Under the pieces are notes generated by a model, which worked only from the letters and a program-made list of their open reading frames with translations, did not search any database and had not been told where the DNA came from. The position numbers and the translations under genes are program-made. A stretch of 64,000 bases of DNA from Liolophura sinensis (Eukaryota > Mollusca > Polyplacophora > Chitonida > Chitonidae), in assembly GCF_032854445.1 (NCBI RefSeq), contig NC_088301.1:6990044-7054043 (forward strand). Reading direction: 5' to 3'. Every line of letters begins with the position of its first letter. The first letter of the stretch is position 1. This document shows positions 38,801-48,530 of the stretch, in pieces.

Positions 38801-41800
38801 TCTTCTCCAACATTGATGCCCTGAAGGAAAGTGCTGAGCAAAAGCGTAAGGTAAGGCAAACAGCCTGCGCTTAAGCGGGCATACCCTGTGCTTCTTATTT
38901 GTCTGACACTGTAATTATTCTGACGCTTTCCAGTAGGTGACTGATTTGTGTTGACACAAGGTAAGGCAAACAGCCTGCGCTTAAGTGGGCATACCCTGTG
39001 CTTCCTATTTGTCTGACACTGTAATTGTTCTGACGCTTTCCAGTAGGTGACTGATTTGTGTTGACGCAAGGTAAGGCAAACAGCCTGCGCTTAAGTGGGC
39101 ATACCCTGTACTTCTTATTTGTCTGACACTGTAATTGTTCTGACGCTTTCCAGTAGGGGACTGATCTGTGTTGACTCAAGGTAAGACAAACAGCCTGCGC
39201 TTAAGTGGGCATACCCTGTGCTTCCTATTTGTCTGACACTGTAATTGTTCTGACGCTTTCCAGTAGGGGACTGATCTGTGTTGACTCAAGGTAAGGCAAA
39301 CAGCCTGCGCTTAAGTGGGCATACCCTGTGCTTCCTATTTGTCTGACACTGTAATTGTTCAGACGCTTTCCAGTAGGTGACTGATCTGTGTTGACGCAAG
39401 GAAAGGCAAACAGCCTGCGCTTAAGTGGGCATACCCTGTACTTCTTATTTGTCTGACACTGTAATTGTTCTGACGCTTTCCAGTAGGGGACTGATCTGTG
39501 TTGACTCAAGGTAAGGCAAACAGCCTGCGCTTAAGTGGGCATACCCTGTGCTTCCTATTTGTCTGACACTGTAATTGTTCTGACGCTTTCCAGTAGGTGA
39601 CTGATTTGTGTTGACGCAAGGTAAGGCAAACAGCCTGCGCTTAAGTGGGCATACCCTGTTCTTCTTATTTGTCTGACACTGTAATTGTTCTGACGCTTTC
39701 CAGTAGGGGACTGATCTGTGTTGACTCAAGGTAAGGCAAACAGCCTGCGCTTAAGTGAGCATACCCTGTGCTTCTTATTTGTCTGACACTGTAATTGTTC
39801 TGACGCTTTCCAGTAGGTGATTTGTGTTGACACAAGGTAAGGCAAACAGCCTGCGCTTAAGTGGGCATATCCTATGCTTCTTATTTGTCTGACACTGTAA
39901 TTGTTCTGACGCTTTCCAGTAGGTGACTGATTTGTGTTGACAAAAGGTAAGGCAAACAGCCTGCGCTTAAGTGGGCATACCCTGTGCTTCCTATTTGTCT
40001 GACACTGTAATTATTCTGACGCTTTCCAGTAGGTGACTGATTTGTGTTGACAGAAACCATTGTTAAGTGGTTATAGCTACCTTACACAACTATTTTTCAG
40101 GTGGATCAATTTATGTTTTTACACTTCATCTCTCATTGATCATATTTATTTAATCTCAAAATTAAATTATTATGGCTAAAATTAGCCATATTTTCAAGAC
40201 CTTTTTCTCAAATGTAGCCCAACATTTGATGGGTAGTAGTAATATAAACGAGGACAGTTTTGTCCAGCGTCTTGAAAAACTCAGGGAACAAGTCTGGGAA
40301 AAAGTTCTTCATGATACGTTTTACTTCATACCAAATATCTCGTGTGTTTCTGTATTACAATACCTCTCAAACCTTGATAAGAATAAGGCCAGTGGTCTAG
40401 ACAATGTCAGTGCTAGATTGCTTTCATCCGCTTCCCTCATTATTGCGTACGACGTTAAACCCCAAGCACTCCCCCATTATGGCAAATCTTTGACCATGCT
40501 AATAAACAGATGTCTTATGACCAGTTCTTTTCCAGATATGTGGAAAATTGCTAAAGTTATCCCTTTTACGAAGGTGGTCCAAAGGATAAAGTTGAAAACC
40601 ATCGTTCAGTATCTGTCCTACCCATTGAATGACATGTACATATCAGTTTATATGAGTATCTCTCAAAATTAAAATTATTGCATGAAAATCATTTGTTTTT
40701 CTCTCTTTATTCTCTTGTGAAACTGAGAATTGCCGATAATGGTTGAGCACTGGCAGAGGGCGAAAGATAATGGGGAAGTTATTGGAACCGTACTTGTAGA
40801 CTCCAAAAAAACATTTGATACTGCATTCGTCATTATATACTACTTAAAAAACTTAAAGTATACAAATTTCACTCAACTTCTCTTACTTTTTTCCAGTTGT
40901 ACCTATCTAACAGACAACAGAAGGTTGTTGTTGGAGTAGAAATGTCAAATGCTATGGATAATAAGGCCAGAGCCACGCAAGGCTCCATATTAGGACCTTT
41001 ACTATTTATTCTATACATAAATGATCTTCCATTATTTCTGAAAGACAGTGGCAATTCTGTTGGGAACTATTTCACACATTGATATACTGTTGGTCAAGCA
41101 ATGTTTTCTGACATTGAGTGTCATATAAACAGCAGTTTGGACTACATTAAAGACTGGTGCGACATAAACCTCATGCTCATGAATCACCAAAAATCTAAAT
41201 ACATGATACTGGGCTCCAGGTAAAGGCTGCAGTTAATCAAACATGTGCCTTTCTCTGTTGTGCTTGATGGAAGTACGAGTCAGTAATGCTAAACTGCTTG
41301 GTATTTATATTGATGAACATCTTTCCTGGAACACACAAATCAGAAATGTGTGTAAAAAGGTTTGTAAATTTTTAGGGATTCTACGAAGGAAGAGAGATCT
41401 TCTAACACGTCACTGGTGATATTTTCTGTAAGTCTTATGTTCTTCCTCACTGTGATTATTGCTCTTCAGTATTGGAAAACTGTTCAATTAAAAACAGAGA
41501 AAGGATAGTCAAGTTAAAGAAAAGAGCTGCTTGTTTAGTTTTGCAAGAAAGCATAAACATATCTGAAAGAACTTTACTTTCAGGAATAAAAACGATGCAT
41601 TTTAATAAACGGGTAAACTACAAAATTCTTTGTATCATCTACAAAGCATTACATAATCACTGTCCAAACTATATTAAACAGCTTTTCCCTCCAAACAAAC
41701 AGCTGCACAATATTGTTTTCAGATCAACACAACATAATATCTATCTTCCTAAAACAAGGACAAATTACACGACGGAGGTAAAACAAGGACAAATTACATG

Positions 41801-44224
41801 ACGGAGGTAAAACAAGGACAAATTACATGACAGAGGTTTTACGTATATAGGCATCGAGCTATGGAACTGACTAAAAGAAGCCCCTTCTCTGTTAGCTTTC
41901 AATCACGCTTCTTAAAATCACAGTTATAGTCAGGTAACAAATGAAATGTGCATGTATGTATGCTTTGACTGTATCAGTTATACTTAAATGTATTATTATG
42001 ATAGAAAATCTTTTCATAAGGCTATGTTCCTTTAACACGCTTGCACACATGTGCGTTGTTCAAACCAAACAGGGGATGGGAAAGAGGCCATCTTCCACTC
42101 ACTGGGATTGTTTCTTTGTACATGTGTGTAGGGGGTTCCAGCCAGCAGGTGGAGGAGGGGGTCGGTAATGGGCCGTCTCCCACTACCTTACTTCTCCTGC
42201 TGGTGGGGACAGTTGCAGGAACAGTACTATTGCTTGTTGTTGATTTTTTGTATGTATGACTGTATATAGCTTCTCTTTTCAAACTACATGGTGCTTTAGC
42301 TGGTTTCACATGTATTGATGTATTGTTTGATTGAACGCTGAAGTACAGGTTTCCTGTATATTGTTTTCTCTGTGATGGCCGTGGGGAAGAACAGTTTCAT
42401 TGTAAATTGACCAAGCTACCTTCACTAAATAAAGATATTATTATTATACAATTAAAAAAAGTTGGGGGGGGGGGGAGTTATTTTATATCGAGAAGTGATT
42501 CAAGTTGAAATAAAATGATCACAGCTTTTTTCAGTGGCACGAGCGAAGACATAAAAGCATCAGCGCTTTGCTAAAAAATGCGCTGGATTTACATTTTATG
42601 TGTTTTTATTGAAATGGGTTGCAAGTTATCTGACAGACATGTATTGGCATGCTTCTGCCAAGGTTGGAGGTATGTATCTAAGGCATTTCTTGATGCCTCC
42701 AGCCACATCAGTGTTATCATGGGTCACCGTGATTACTCTTTATGGTTGCTATGCCATTTCTTTGCGAATTTAAGTTCAAATAAACATCAACGTTTCTACT
42801 GCATATTTCTTAACCGATAAAAAGTCTTCTAATCGATGGAATGGGAAGTATTGCCTACAAAGAGTTAAAGTGAGCCATTGAATATTGAACAAAATATGAA
42901 TGTTGGGTTTGTACAGAAACTTATGGAGGACAAGGTGGTTTTACAGAAGAGGCGAGAAACTTTCAAGAAAACCATGCAGTACCTGACATCGAAGTATGAA
43001 GGCCTTAAAGCTCAGCTGAATGAAAATGAAACTTTTGCTCAGGTAAGATATTTGCTGTAGACTTTTAGCTACAAATTGATGTTGGTCAATTAATTGAATT
43101 TAAGAGATAATCACAGTCAATTACTGATTGGATGTGAAATTAAGATTTGTGTATGTCTTTTCTGAGGTTCACAACTGCTTATGTATGACTTGACCTCTAA
43201 AAGTCAAGTGATTACAAGATCAAAAATGCCAATAAAACGTTTCAGGAAAGTGGGTGGATGAAACAAAACTTGTCAGGGACTTGTCACATGTACACATGTG
43301 ACGCCTAGTGGTTTCCTTCAAGCTCGTCAGTTCCCACCTTTGGTTTTCCCAACAGCAGTGAAAAATTCCTGAATTAAGCGTTGAACATAAATCTAATGAA
43401 TGAAGCATTCTTGTATGGCTGAATCTGTTGGTTTTGTTGTTGGCTTCAGGTCTATAGTCCACGCAGATGTGGCAGTATATTGTACACTTTTCTTCACTGG
43501 TTTCAATGTGATCTGTTTCAGCTTGGAAATTTGGAGAGAAAATGGCAGCACCATGAACAGAACAACTTTGTTATGAAAGAATGTATCCTTTTGTATATGC
43601 AATTGTTTAAGCTAGATTGCAATTTGTCAGAAGTGCAATTTCCTTTTGATCTGTGTATATTTATACATCATTGTGGTGATAGAACCATTCATGTTGAATG
43701 TTTTGTTGCCTCGCTAAAACATGTTCCTTATGGATATACAACTTCTTGGTTTATTAGCCCCACATTTCAACGTTTTAGATATTAACATCGTCATCAGTAG
43801 AATTCCATCATTGCAGAGTTGTTATAATAGCAAATTAATGCAGTGATGTCATTCACTTTGAAATAATGTTAGTATCTACATTGAAACGTCATGTTAACAA
43901 ACTTAGAAATGGTATGTCCTTAAAGAATATTTATGGATCCATAATCAAAGAAGGCATTGTTGACTGTTAAAAATTATAATCCTAAACTGGAACAATCAAA
44001 ATGTCATTCTTTTATAGCTTTGATGTCATCATTACTTAATGATGTAATCTCTGACTGCCTGTCTTTGTCATCCTGTATCTGCACATGTAAGTTTTCCTTG
44101 ACCCACATTAGTCATTTCCACAAAGACAATGGAGTGTGACTACCGCCCTATTGCTCAGCATGTCCAGACCATGGTCACTGACTACCACAGCCTGTTACAG
44201 GACCAACTGTCAGGAAAACACTGA
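23823..44224 (+). CDS. IFT74: Intraflagellar transport protein 74
   Basis: Twenty-two coding exons, all with compatible phases, give 578 residues (human protein: 600): 23823-23850, 24031-24077, 24955-25006, 25993-26070, 26335-26380, 27327-27425, 28263-28323, 29404-29463, 29770-29831, 30890-30968, 31466-31588, 31767-31800, 32344-32494, 33138-33217, 34402-34455, 35102-35142, 36476-36532, 37701-37821, 38687-38850, 42917-43042, 43522-43582 and 44112-44224. The N-terminus is basic and Gly/Pro/Arg-rich ([20 protein letters not shown]), the part that in the family helps bind tubulin. Family landmarks follow: [61 protein letters not shown] and [20 protein letters not shown]. The rest is heptad-rich coiled coil, which pairs with IFT81 in IFT-B for transport along the axoneme. 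The start is the ATG at 23823 in an exon beginning at 23789. The introns are repeat-rich; the one after 38850 holds an 11-unit array and a retrotransposon relic. Confidence 0.97.
24215..24385 (+). mobile_element. Diverged tRNA-related SINE fragment
   Basis: It has a B-box-like GCAGGTTTGAGTCCAACTTG and the motif GTCAAGAGGTTTGTCAG, shared with the elements near 29020 and 30600 (second SINE type). It lies in the IFT74 intron after 24077, with boundaries uncertain. Confidence 0.4.
25381..25874. mobile_element. MITE-like DNA element, copy 2
   Basis: Partner of 11485-11993. The inverted ends are clearer here: TTAAAGAGCTACTTCAGT at the left and the complement of ACTGAAGTAGCACTTTAA at the right. TTAA at both edges could be a target site, as in piggyBac-type elements, but copy 1 does not show it clearly. 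It lies in the IFT74 intron before exon 25993-26070. Confidence 0.8.
26412..26650. repeat. Unnamed dispersed repeat, copy 1
   Basis: Shares ATTTCGCCCACAAAAGTGC, GGTGCTGAACTTAC, TTTTCCAGTAGAATATCATC and AAATCAGTAGA with copies at 32075-32290 and 59762-60210. It has no tRNA head, no clear ends and no coding potential. Confidence 0.65.
26911..27035. repeat. 25-bp tandem repeat, five copies
   Basis: Five exact-length copies of a 25-bp unit (GAGTTACTCCATGTAACTCT then GAGGT). The first has one change and the last has two. It lies in the IFT74 intron between 26380 and 27327. Confidence 0.95.
27488..27832 (+). mobile_element. tRNA-related SINE, third type
   Basis: A tRNA-like head (GGCATAGTGGCTAGAGTGTC, then a B-box-like CCAGGGTTAAATTGAG), a body with GGTCTGGCCTGCTAGAAGG, and the end GAAATAAACAGACAAACA. 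It is unlike the main SINE and lies in an IFT74 intron. Confidence 0.5.
27909..28143 (+). mobile_element. SINE, near full length
   Basis: Head to tail in sense orientation: a degraded head with GGTTAGCACGC, B box GAGTTCAAGTCCAG, CTCTCCGGCCGTATTTGGGA, GCGGATGGTCGTGAGTTTCC and GAGTATGGTGTAAACACGAT. It lies directly upstream of the IFT74 exon 28263-28323. Confidence 0.8.
28992..29330 (+). mobile_element. Second-type SINE split by a main-family SINE
   Basis: The outer element (28992-29100 and 29255-29330) has CAAGTCAGGAGGTTTGTCAG and TTCCACCCATAAACCTGAC. Inside it sits a 5'-truncated main-family SINE at 29101-29243 starting TGGGAAGGTCTGCCAGCAAC. The inner element is bounded by an 11-bp duplication, ATAAACCTGAC, at 29090-29100 and 29244-29254. 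It lies in an IFT74 intron, just before exon 29404-29463. Confidence 0.85.
30535..30850 (+). mobile_element. Composite SINE, second type
   Basis: Head-side motifs are GTTTGTTCAAGTCCAGCTC (B box) and GTCAGGAGGGTTGTCAGG, with CCACCCAAAAATCAACCGCC. It is followed by an inverted SINE tail (TTTGATTGATGGTTTACACC) and another CCAATCAAATAAATAAA end, so at least two insertions are overlaid. It lies immediately upstream of IFT74 exon 30890-30968. Confidence 0.6.
32075..32290. repeat. Unnamed dispersed repeat, copy 2
   Basis: Shares GTGCTGAAACTTCC, TCTAGTAGGATGTCATCC, AAACAAACCTTATAGCAC and AAAATCAGTAGAAATCTCAG with copies 1 and 3. It ends just before IFT74 exon 32344-32494. Confidence 0.6.
32912..33064 (-). 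mobile_element. 5'-truncated SINE
   Basis: Inverted in IFT74: TTTATTTATTTATTTGATTG tail, GACGGCGGCCAACATTATGG core and CATCGGCAGGTTGCTGGGAG. The tRNA head is missing. It ends about 75 bp before exon 33138-33217. Confidence 0.8.
33242..33787. repeat. 91-bp minisatellite, six copies
   Basis: Exactly six 91-bp units starting at 33242, 33333, 33424, 33515, 33606 and 33697 (GTTATCCTTGGAGTAGTC, then GATAGATAGCTGCCA). It begins 24 bp after the IFT74 donor at 33217 but does not copy the splice site. Confidence 0.97.
33840..34075 (+). mobile_element. Possible LINE 3' end
   Basis: Ends CAGTCTGAAATAAA followed by a TTACTATTACTATTATTATT tail, resembling the 3' terminus of the retrotransposon relic at 40172-42450 (AATAAAGATATTATTATTAT). 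No coding remnant was found, so this rests on the tail. Confidence 0.35.
35188..35338. mobile_element. Foldback MITE
   Basis: A 151-bp imperfect palindrome. Inverted blocks: ACGGCAC, TTACGATTA, CAGAAACA, TGTCGYCAGCT and CCAATCATGT occur in the same order inward from both ends, separated by a short AT-rich loop. It lies in the IFT74 intron, 46 bp after the donor at 35142. Confidence 0.75.
35545..35716 (-). mobile_element. 5'-truncated SINE with target-site duplication
   Basis: Flanked by GCCTAAGGT at 35536-35544 and 35717-35725. Internal core: AAGACGGCAGCCAGCATTAT and CATCTGCAGGTTGCTGGAAG. The short frames here are SINE sequence. Confidence 0.8.
36640..36900. repeat. Unnamed dispersed repeat with a minimal SINE insertion
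   Basis: The sequence matches 59205-59345 (TTGCAATTTATG, TTGGGCTGGCCAATT, ATACACAAAATAATGGCTTC). Inside it, 36689-36740 is a 52-bp insert consisting only of the last bases of the main SINE (ATTCTTGAGTACGGCGTAGA, ACACCAATC) and an A-run. It is bounded by a perfect 13-bp duplication, TCAAGGCAAAACT, at 36676-36688 and 36741-36753. It lies in an IFT74 intron. Confidence 0.8.
38009..38240 (-). mobile_element. SINE, head truncated
   Basis: TTTATTTATTTATTTATTTG tail, ACGATGGCGGCCAGCATCAT core, the B-box complement CTGGACTTGAACTCACAGCG, ending in GACTCCTGGGTCATT. It is inverted relative to the copy at 38425-38560, so the pair could base-pair in the transcript. Confidence 0.85.
38425..38560 (+). mobile_element. 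SINE head, 3' truncated
   Basis: Starts with the tRNA-like head GGGGCTCAGTTGGTTAGCGC, has B box GAGTTCAAGTGCTG, and stops after GGAAGGTCTGCTAGCAGG. It lies about 125 bp before IFT74 exon 38687-38850. Confidence 0.8.
38851..40055. repeat. 110-bp minisatellite copying an exon donor
   Basis: Eleven units, mostly exactly 110 bp (starts 38851, 38961, 39071, 39181, 39291, 39401, 39511, 39621, 39731, then a slightly short one). The array begins at the real donor of IFT74 exon 38687-38850. Nearly every unit keeps CAAG before GTAAGGCAAACAG, a donor match, and also TTCTGACGCTTTCCAG, an acceptor match, 27 bases upstream of the next donor copy. The 94-residue open frames on the minus strand are by-products of the repeat. 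Confidence 0.97.
40172..42450 (+). mobile_element. Decayed non-LTR retrotransposon (jockey/CR1-like), 5' truncated
   Basis: Reverse-transcriptase pieces occur in order but in shifted frames: [32 protein letters not shown], the motif-A region [66 protein letters not shown], then the C-terminal part ([16 protein letters not shown]). The usual catalytic YADD-type block is not intact and several stops break the frame, so the copy is dead. A 3' UTR ends AATAAAGATATTATTATTAT. It lies in sense orientation in the IFT74 intron after 38850; its RT fragments are not part of IFT74. Confidence 0.85.
41751..41837. repeat. 29-bp tandem triplication in the retrotransposon
   Basis: Three copies of AAAACAAGGACAAATTACAT then GACGGAGGT, starting at 41751, 41780 and 41809. 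As 29 is not divisible by three, it adds a frameshift to the already decayed element. Confidence 0.9.
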
Positions 44225-44791
44225 TTACACTAACTATTCAGCTGTAGCAGTGTAACTATACATGTATATAGCCACAGATTCACTAGCATCATAAATGGCA
44301 GTGACCAGGTACAGCAGGCCACCAGGAATGTACATGTACATAAGTTTGTATGTGAGCTCTCATCGCATTGGCTGAAAGTATTATCTGACTGTACTGTTGA
44401 TAGGCTACATACGCATTTCAGGCTGTGCACTACTGCACAGGCCACAACAGAGCAGATGTGGTCAAATTAACAATCGTCAGTGGTCAGTGAAGTTTGAGGT
44501 TGAAGGTTCTTTCTACAGTTGGCAAAACAGCAGCATTTCAAAGTAACAAATAGCGTATATGGAAGTACATGTACATGTTTTCATGTAACAGAGGAATGGT
44601 GGCTGTACAATTTATCATTGCCAAACATTGCTCCACGAGTACATGCAGAAAAGCCCAAACAATGGGTTTCATTTTAGAGGTACATCTGTAGGTGTTCGCT
44701 GGCATGTACAGATTTTTTTCTGATGTGATTTTTTTGACTGTGCAGCATGGCATTTTGTGTTCATTTATTTAAACAGTATTCTGTGTTGGCC

Positions 44792-44797
44792 AATAAA
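44792..44797 (+). terminator. Candidate IFT74 polyadenylation signal
   Basis: AATAAA about 570 bp after the IFT74 stop codon; it is a plausible but unproven 3' end. Confidence 0.4.
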
Positions 44798-46689
44798 TTA
44801 CTTTCCATAAATACGTCCTGAACCATAAAGAGTCGGTGGTTTTAGTACATCCCATGTGTAGATTTCTTTGTGGCATGTTTGATAACTTTTGTAAGTAAAT
44901 TTTGAATCTAGAATTATAAAGTAGGCATGGCATATGCTAAATGAGAGAATACAGAAACATGATGTGGCGTGACTCAGTGCTCTAAGCTCATCCAGTTTAA
45001 ATGGAAAAAGGTCAAACTGGGATTGCATGACATCACAACAGAAACTGATGCATTCTGGGCTTATAGAAAAAACTCCTTCCAGATTAGGTAAAATTTATAA
45101 CATGGCAGTGCTTTTGATTTTCTTTGTGTTGCACGATTTTGCTTACTTTGAACTGTTATACAACATTGCAAAAATAATAAGATGTGCATCTTAAAATTTG
45201 CTTGGGATGCTAGCTCTTCTGATACATATACAAGTGGTCTAGTGTCTTTTAAGCAGACACGATAGCGGATGTACCTCATTTTTGCCATTTAACAAGTAGC
45301 CAAGCATTGATACAGTTTATCCTCAGTTAACAAATGTGATATGAGTATGGTAAAGTTTTATCATATTTAATGAGTTTAGAGAATGTACTTTTGTTCTCTT
45401 CATTTGAATATGTGTTCCACCATTTTAAGAGGACACAGATGTTATATTGGATTCTGTAACATGTTCTCTATGTTTTTGTTTTACAATCAACCCTTCTGTA
45501 GTTGTTCTCTTCATCTTGTTTCAAAGTGCAAAGATTATTTAAAAAACGCATTCCGTCCAAACAGGTAATCTATTCCAGTTTGCCTTTAGTTAGTTAGTTT
45601 TTGAAACTCAGGCCTGTACAATAAATTTGGGTTTCCCAACCAGAGTGTTGGGAACATTTCGAGTTCAATCTGTTTGTATTTGCCTGTTGTTATTTATTTA
45701 TCTATTTTTGTTTTTGTTTTTGTTTTTTTCATAAGTTTGGTACAATGCCTCACTTTGTGAACGTGTATGCGCTTAAGCTATTTTCTTTGCATTTACAACA
45801 GTGAAGAATATTTCATTTGTGTGGTGACAGGATCTATGAAAATTCACTCTTTCCTATCTGGAAATTTCCCTCTCCTCTGTACATAACCTGGTTATTTGAT
45901 AACATGTAGAACATATCTGTATGTATATTAATTGCTTGATGTATAGAGTAGATTTACTTGTTTCTCCACCACATTAATTGGCCTTGCATCACATTTTCCC
46001 TATTTTCATGTATCTGTGACATCTTGAGATAATTGATATGTTAGGGGCAAAATATTTGCCTGGGGGGCTTGTCCATTGAGAACAGTGTTCATGGGCGGGT
46101 GGGGCGGAATGCTCACAGCCCGCTGTTCCCAGATGACAACGACTAGTGGAAGAGACCACTATTGAGCCCAGATACTGTGCCTTTTTTAGGACTTACACTC
46201 TTATATGTGCATGTTCTTCCCCGACACTGCAAGATCACCAGCCAAGTCAGTTTCCTCCCTAAATGCTTACTCCTGATAAGTCTGGTGTGCTGACATTGCT
46301 CAGTATACCTGCTTGGCCCTATCAGGAGTACATGCCATAACTTGTCACTCAAGTATTTAGTAATATGAAAATTGCACCACATTGATTTAACTGGACGTCA
46401 TTTTTATCATGGCCACTTTAATTTTTTTATTGGCGCCCAGGTTTTTTAGCCTAAATGTGCTAGGTAATAATATCTGAGCACAGGGCTATTTAGGCAACCA
46501 GGGTATTTGGCCCTTAGGTCCCAAATTGGGTGTACCTTGAACATTGTATGTACCAGTCAGAAAAACTTCTATACTAATGCATATACAAGATTAAACTGAG
46601 GCCAAACATTCACCAGACCCCAGACACCCCAACAGAGGTCCATAATATGGATTAGTTTAATCAATGGAGACACAAGGTACTAAGGATCT

Positions 46690-48530
46690 TTGCTCACCAA
46701 GGTCTGAGTGTGTTACAACTGAGGTGTCTGTGCTCACCCAGGTCTGAGTGTGTTAGGACTGAGGTGTCTGTGCTCACGCAGGTCTGAGTGTGTTACAACT
46801 GAGGTGTCTGTGCTCACACAGGTCTGAGTGTGTTACAACTGAGGTGTCTGTGCTCATGCAGGTCTGAGTGTGTTACAACTGAGGTGTCTGTGCACACCCA
46901 GGTGTAAGCGTGTTAGGACTGAAGTGTCTGTTCTCACCAAGGTCTGAGTGTGTTAGGACTGAAGGGTCTATGCTCACTCAGGTCTGAGTGTGTTAGGACA
47001 AGTGTCTGTGCTCACCCAGGTCTGCGTGTGTTAGGACAAGGGTCTATGCTCACCCAGGTCTGAGTGTGTTAAGACAAGTGTTTGTGCTCACCCAGGTCTG
47101 AGTGTGTTCGGCCCGAAGTGTCTGTGCTCATCCAGGTCTGAGTGTGTTAGGACTGAGGTGTCTGTGCTCACCCAGGTCTGAGTGTGTTGGGACTGAAGTG
47201 TCTGTGCTCACCAAGGTCTAAGTGTGGTACAACTGAAGTGTCCGTGCTCACGAAGGTCTGAGTGTGTTAGGACTGAAGTGTCTGTTCTCACCAAGGTCTG
47301 AATAGATGGCGCCTCTTGTAGCATGAGATCTTTACAAATTAACGGGAAAGACGTAATCGTCCGTTACTTTTGAATCACAATCTGATCAGTTAAGGTCTGT
47401 AACGCTCGTCATTTTCAAACTGTATCTAATACCGCTTAACCTGGGGCTGGGTGCCGTAAAGGTAGCCATGCTAATTACATCAGCATGATGCCTTTATGAA
47501 CAGTTGCAATGAAAGCGCGACTGAGATACTTGTTTAGCTGTTATTTGACATGGAACTCATTCACGGACTACGAATTTGAACTTTGATATGGAATTCATGC
47601 CTGGAATATTCATTGTCTGCCCGGCATCATTGAAAACTGATGACTGCTTCTCTCTTTTGTGTTACCGGCTTTATTTCTTATTTGTATAATTTCTTACATA
47701 CCTTTGTCTTCGGGAGTTAGTGTTAAACGTTGTTGTGGAAATGGATCTTGCGATTATCGACTTGGAATGCCCTTTACAGACTACGAATGGTATAGGAATG
47801 TCGGACTTGACGCTTATATTTAGGACTGAGGTGTCTGTGCTCACCCAGGTCTGAGTGTGTTACAACTGAAGTGTCTGTGCTCACCCAGGTCTGAGTGTGT
47901 TACATCTGAGGTGTCTGTGCTCACCCAGGCCTGAGTGTGTTACAACTGAGGTGTCTGTGCTCACCCAGGTGTGTGTGTTAGGACTGAGGTGTCTGTGCTC
48001 ACCCAGGTGTGTGTGGGTTACAACTGAGGTGTCTGTGCTCACCCAGGTCTGAGTGTGTTAGGACTGAAGTGTCTGTTCTCACCATGGTCTGAGTGTGTTA
48101 CAACTGAGGTGTCTGTGTACACCCAGGTCTGAGTGTGTTAGGACAAGGGTCTATGCTCACCCAGGTCTGAGTGTGTTAGGACAAGTGTCTGTGCTCACCC
48201 AGGTCTGAGTGTGTTACAACTGAGGTGTCTATGCTCACCCAGGTCTGAGTGTGTTAAGACAAGTGTCTGTGCTCACCCAGGTCTGAGTGTGTTAGGACTG
48301 AAGTGTTTGTGCTCATCGAGGACTGAAGTGTCTGTGCTCATCCAGGTCTGAGTGTGTTAGGACTGAGGCGTCTGCGCTCACGCAGGTCTGAGTGTGTTAC
48401 AACTGAGGTGTCTGTGCTCACCCAGATCTGAGTGCATTAGGACTGAGGTGTCTGCACACCCAGGTCTGAGTGTGTTATGACTGAACAGCCTATGCTCACC
48501 CAGGTCTGACAGAGATAAGACTGAAGTGTC
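46690..48530. repeat. 40-bp minisatellite with an insertion
   Basis: About 30 copies of a 40-bp unit (GGTCTGAGTGTGTTACAACT then GAGGTGTCTGTGCTCACCCA), interrupted by unrelated sequence at 47302-47818. Units vary between TTACAACTGAGG and TTAGGACTGAAG forms, and a few are shortened. It is intergenic, downstream of IFT74. Confidence 0.95.
47302..47818. mobile_element. 517-bp insertion in the 40-bp array
   Basis: Unique-looking sequence splits the array exactly within one unit (left edge after GGTCTGA, right edge before TAGGACTGAGG). It has no long ORF. Internal near-repeats (ACGGACTACGAATTTG and ACAGACTACGAATGG) suggest an LTR or other non-autonomous element, but neither termini nor a target duplication could be fixed. 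Confidence 0.5.

Noticed and set aside
38746-39729. 94-107-residue frames repeated on the minus strand
   Set aside because: They are antisense to the 110-bp minisatellite in an IFT74 intron and recur with its period.
40172-41801. Functional reverse transcriptase gene
   Set aside because: The domain is spread over several frames with stops and lacks an intact catalytic YADD-type block.
46690-48530. CRISPR-like array
   Set aside because: Units are contiguous 40-bp tandem repeats without unique spacers, in a eukaryotic intergenic region.
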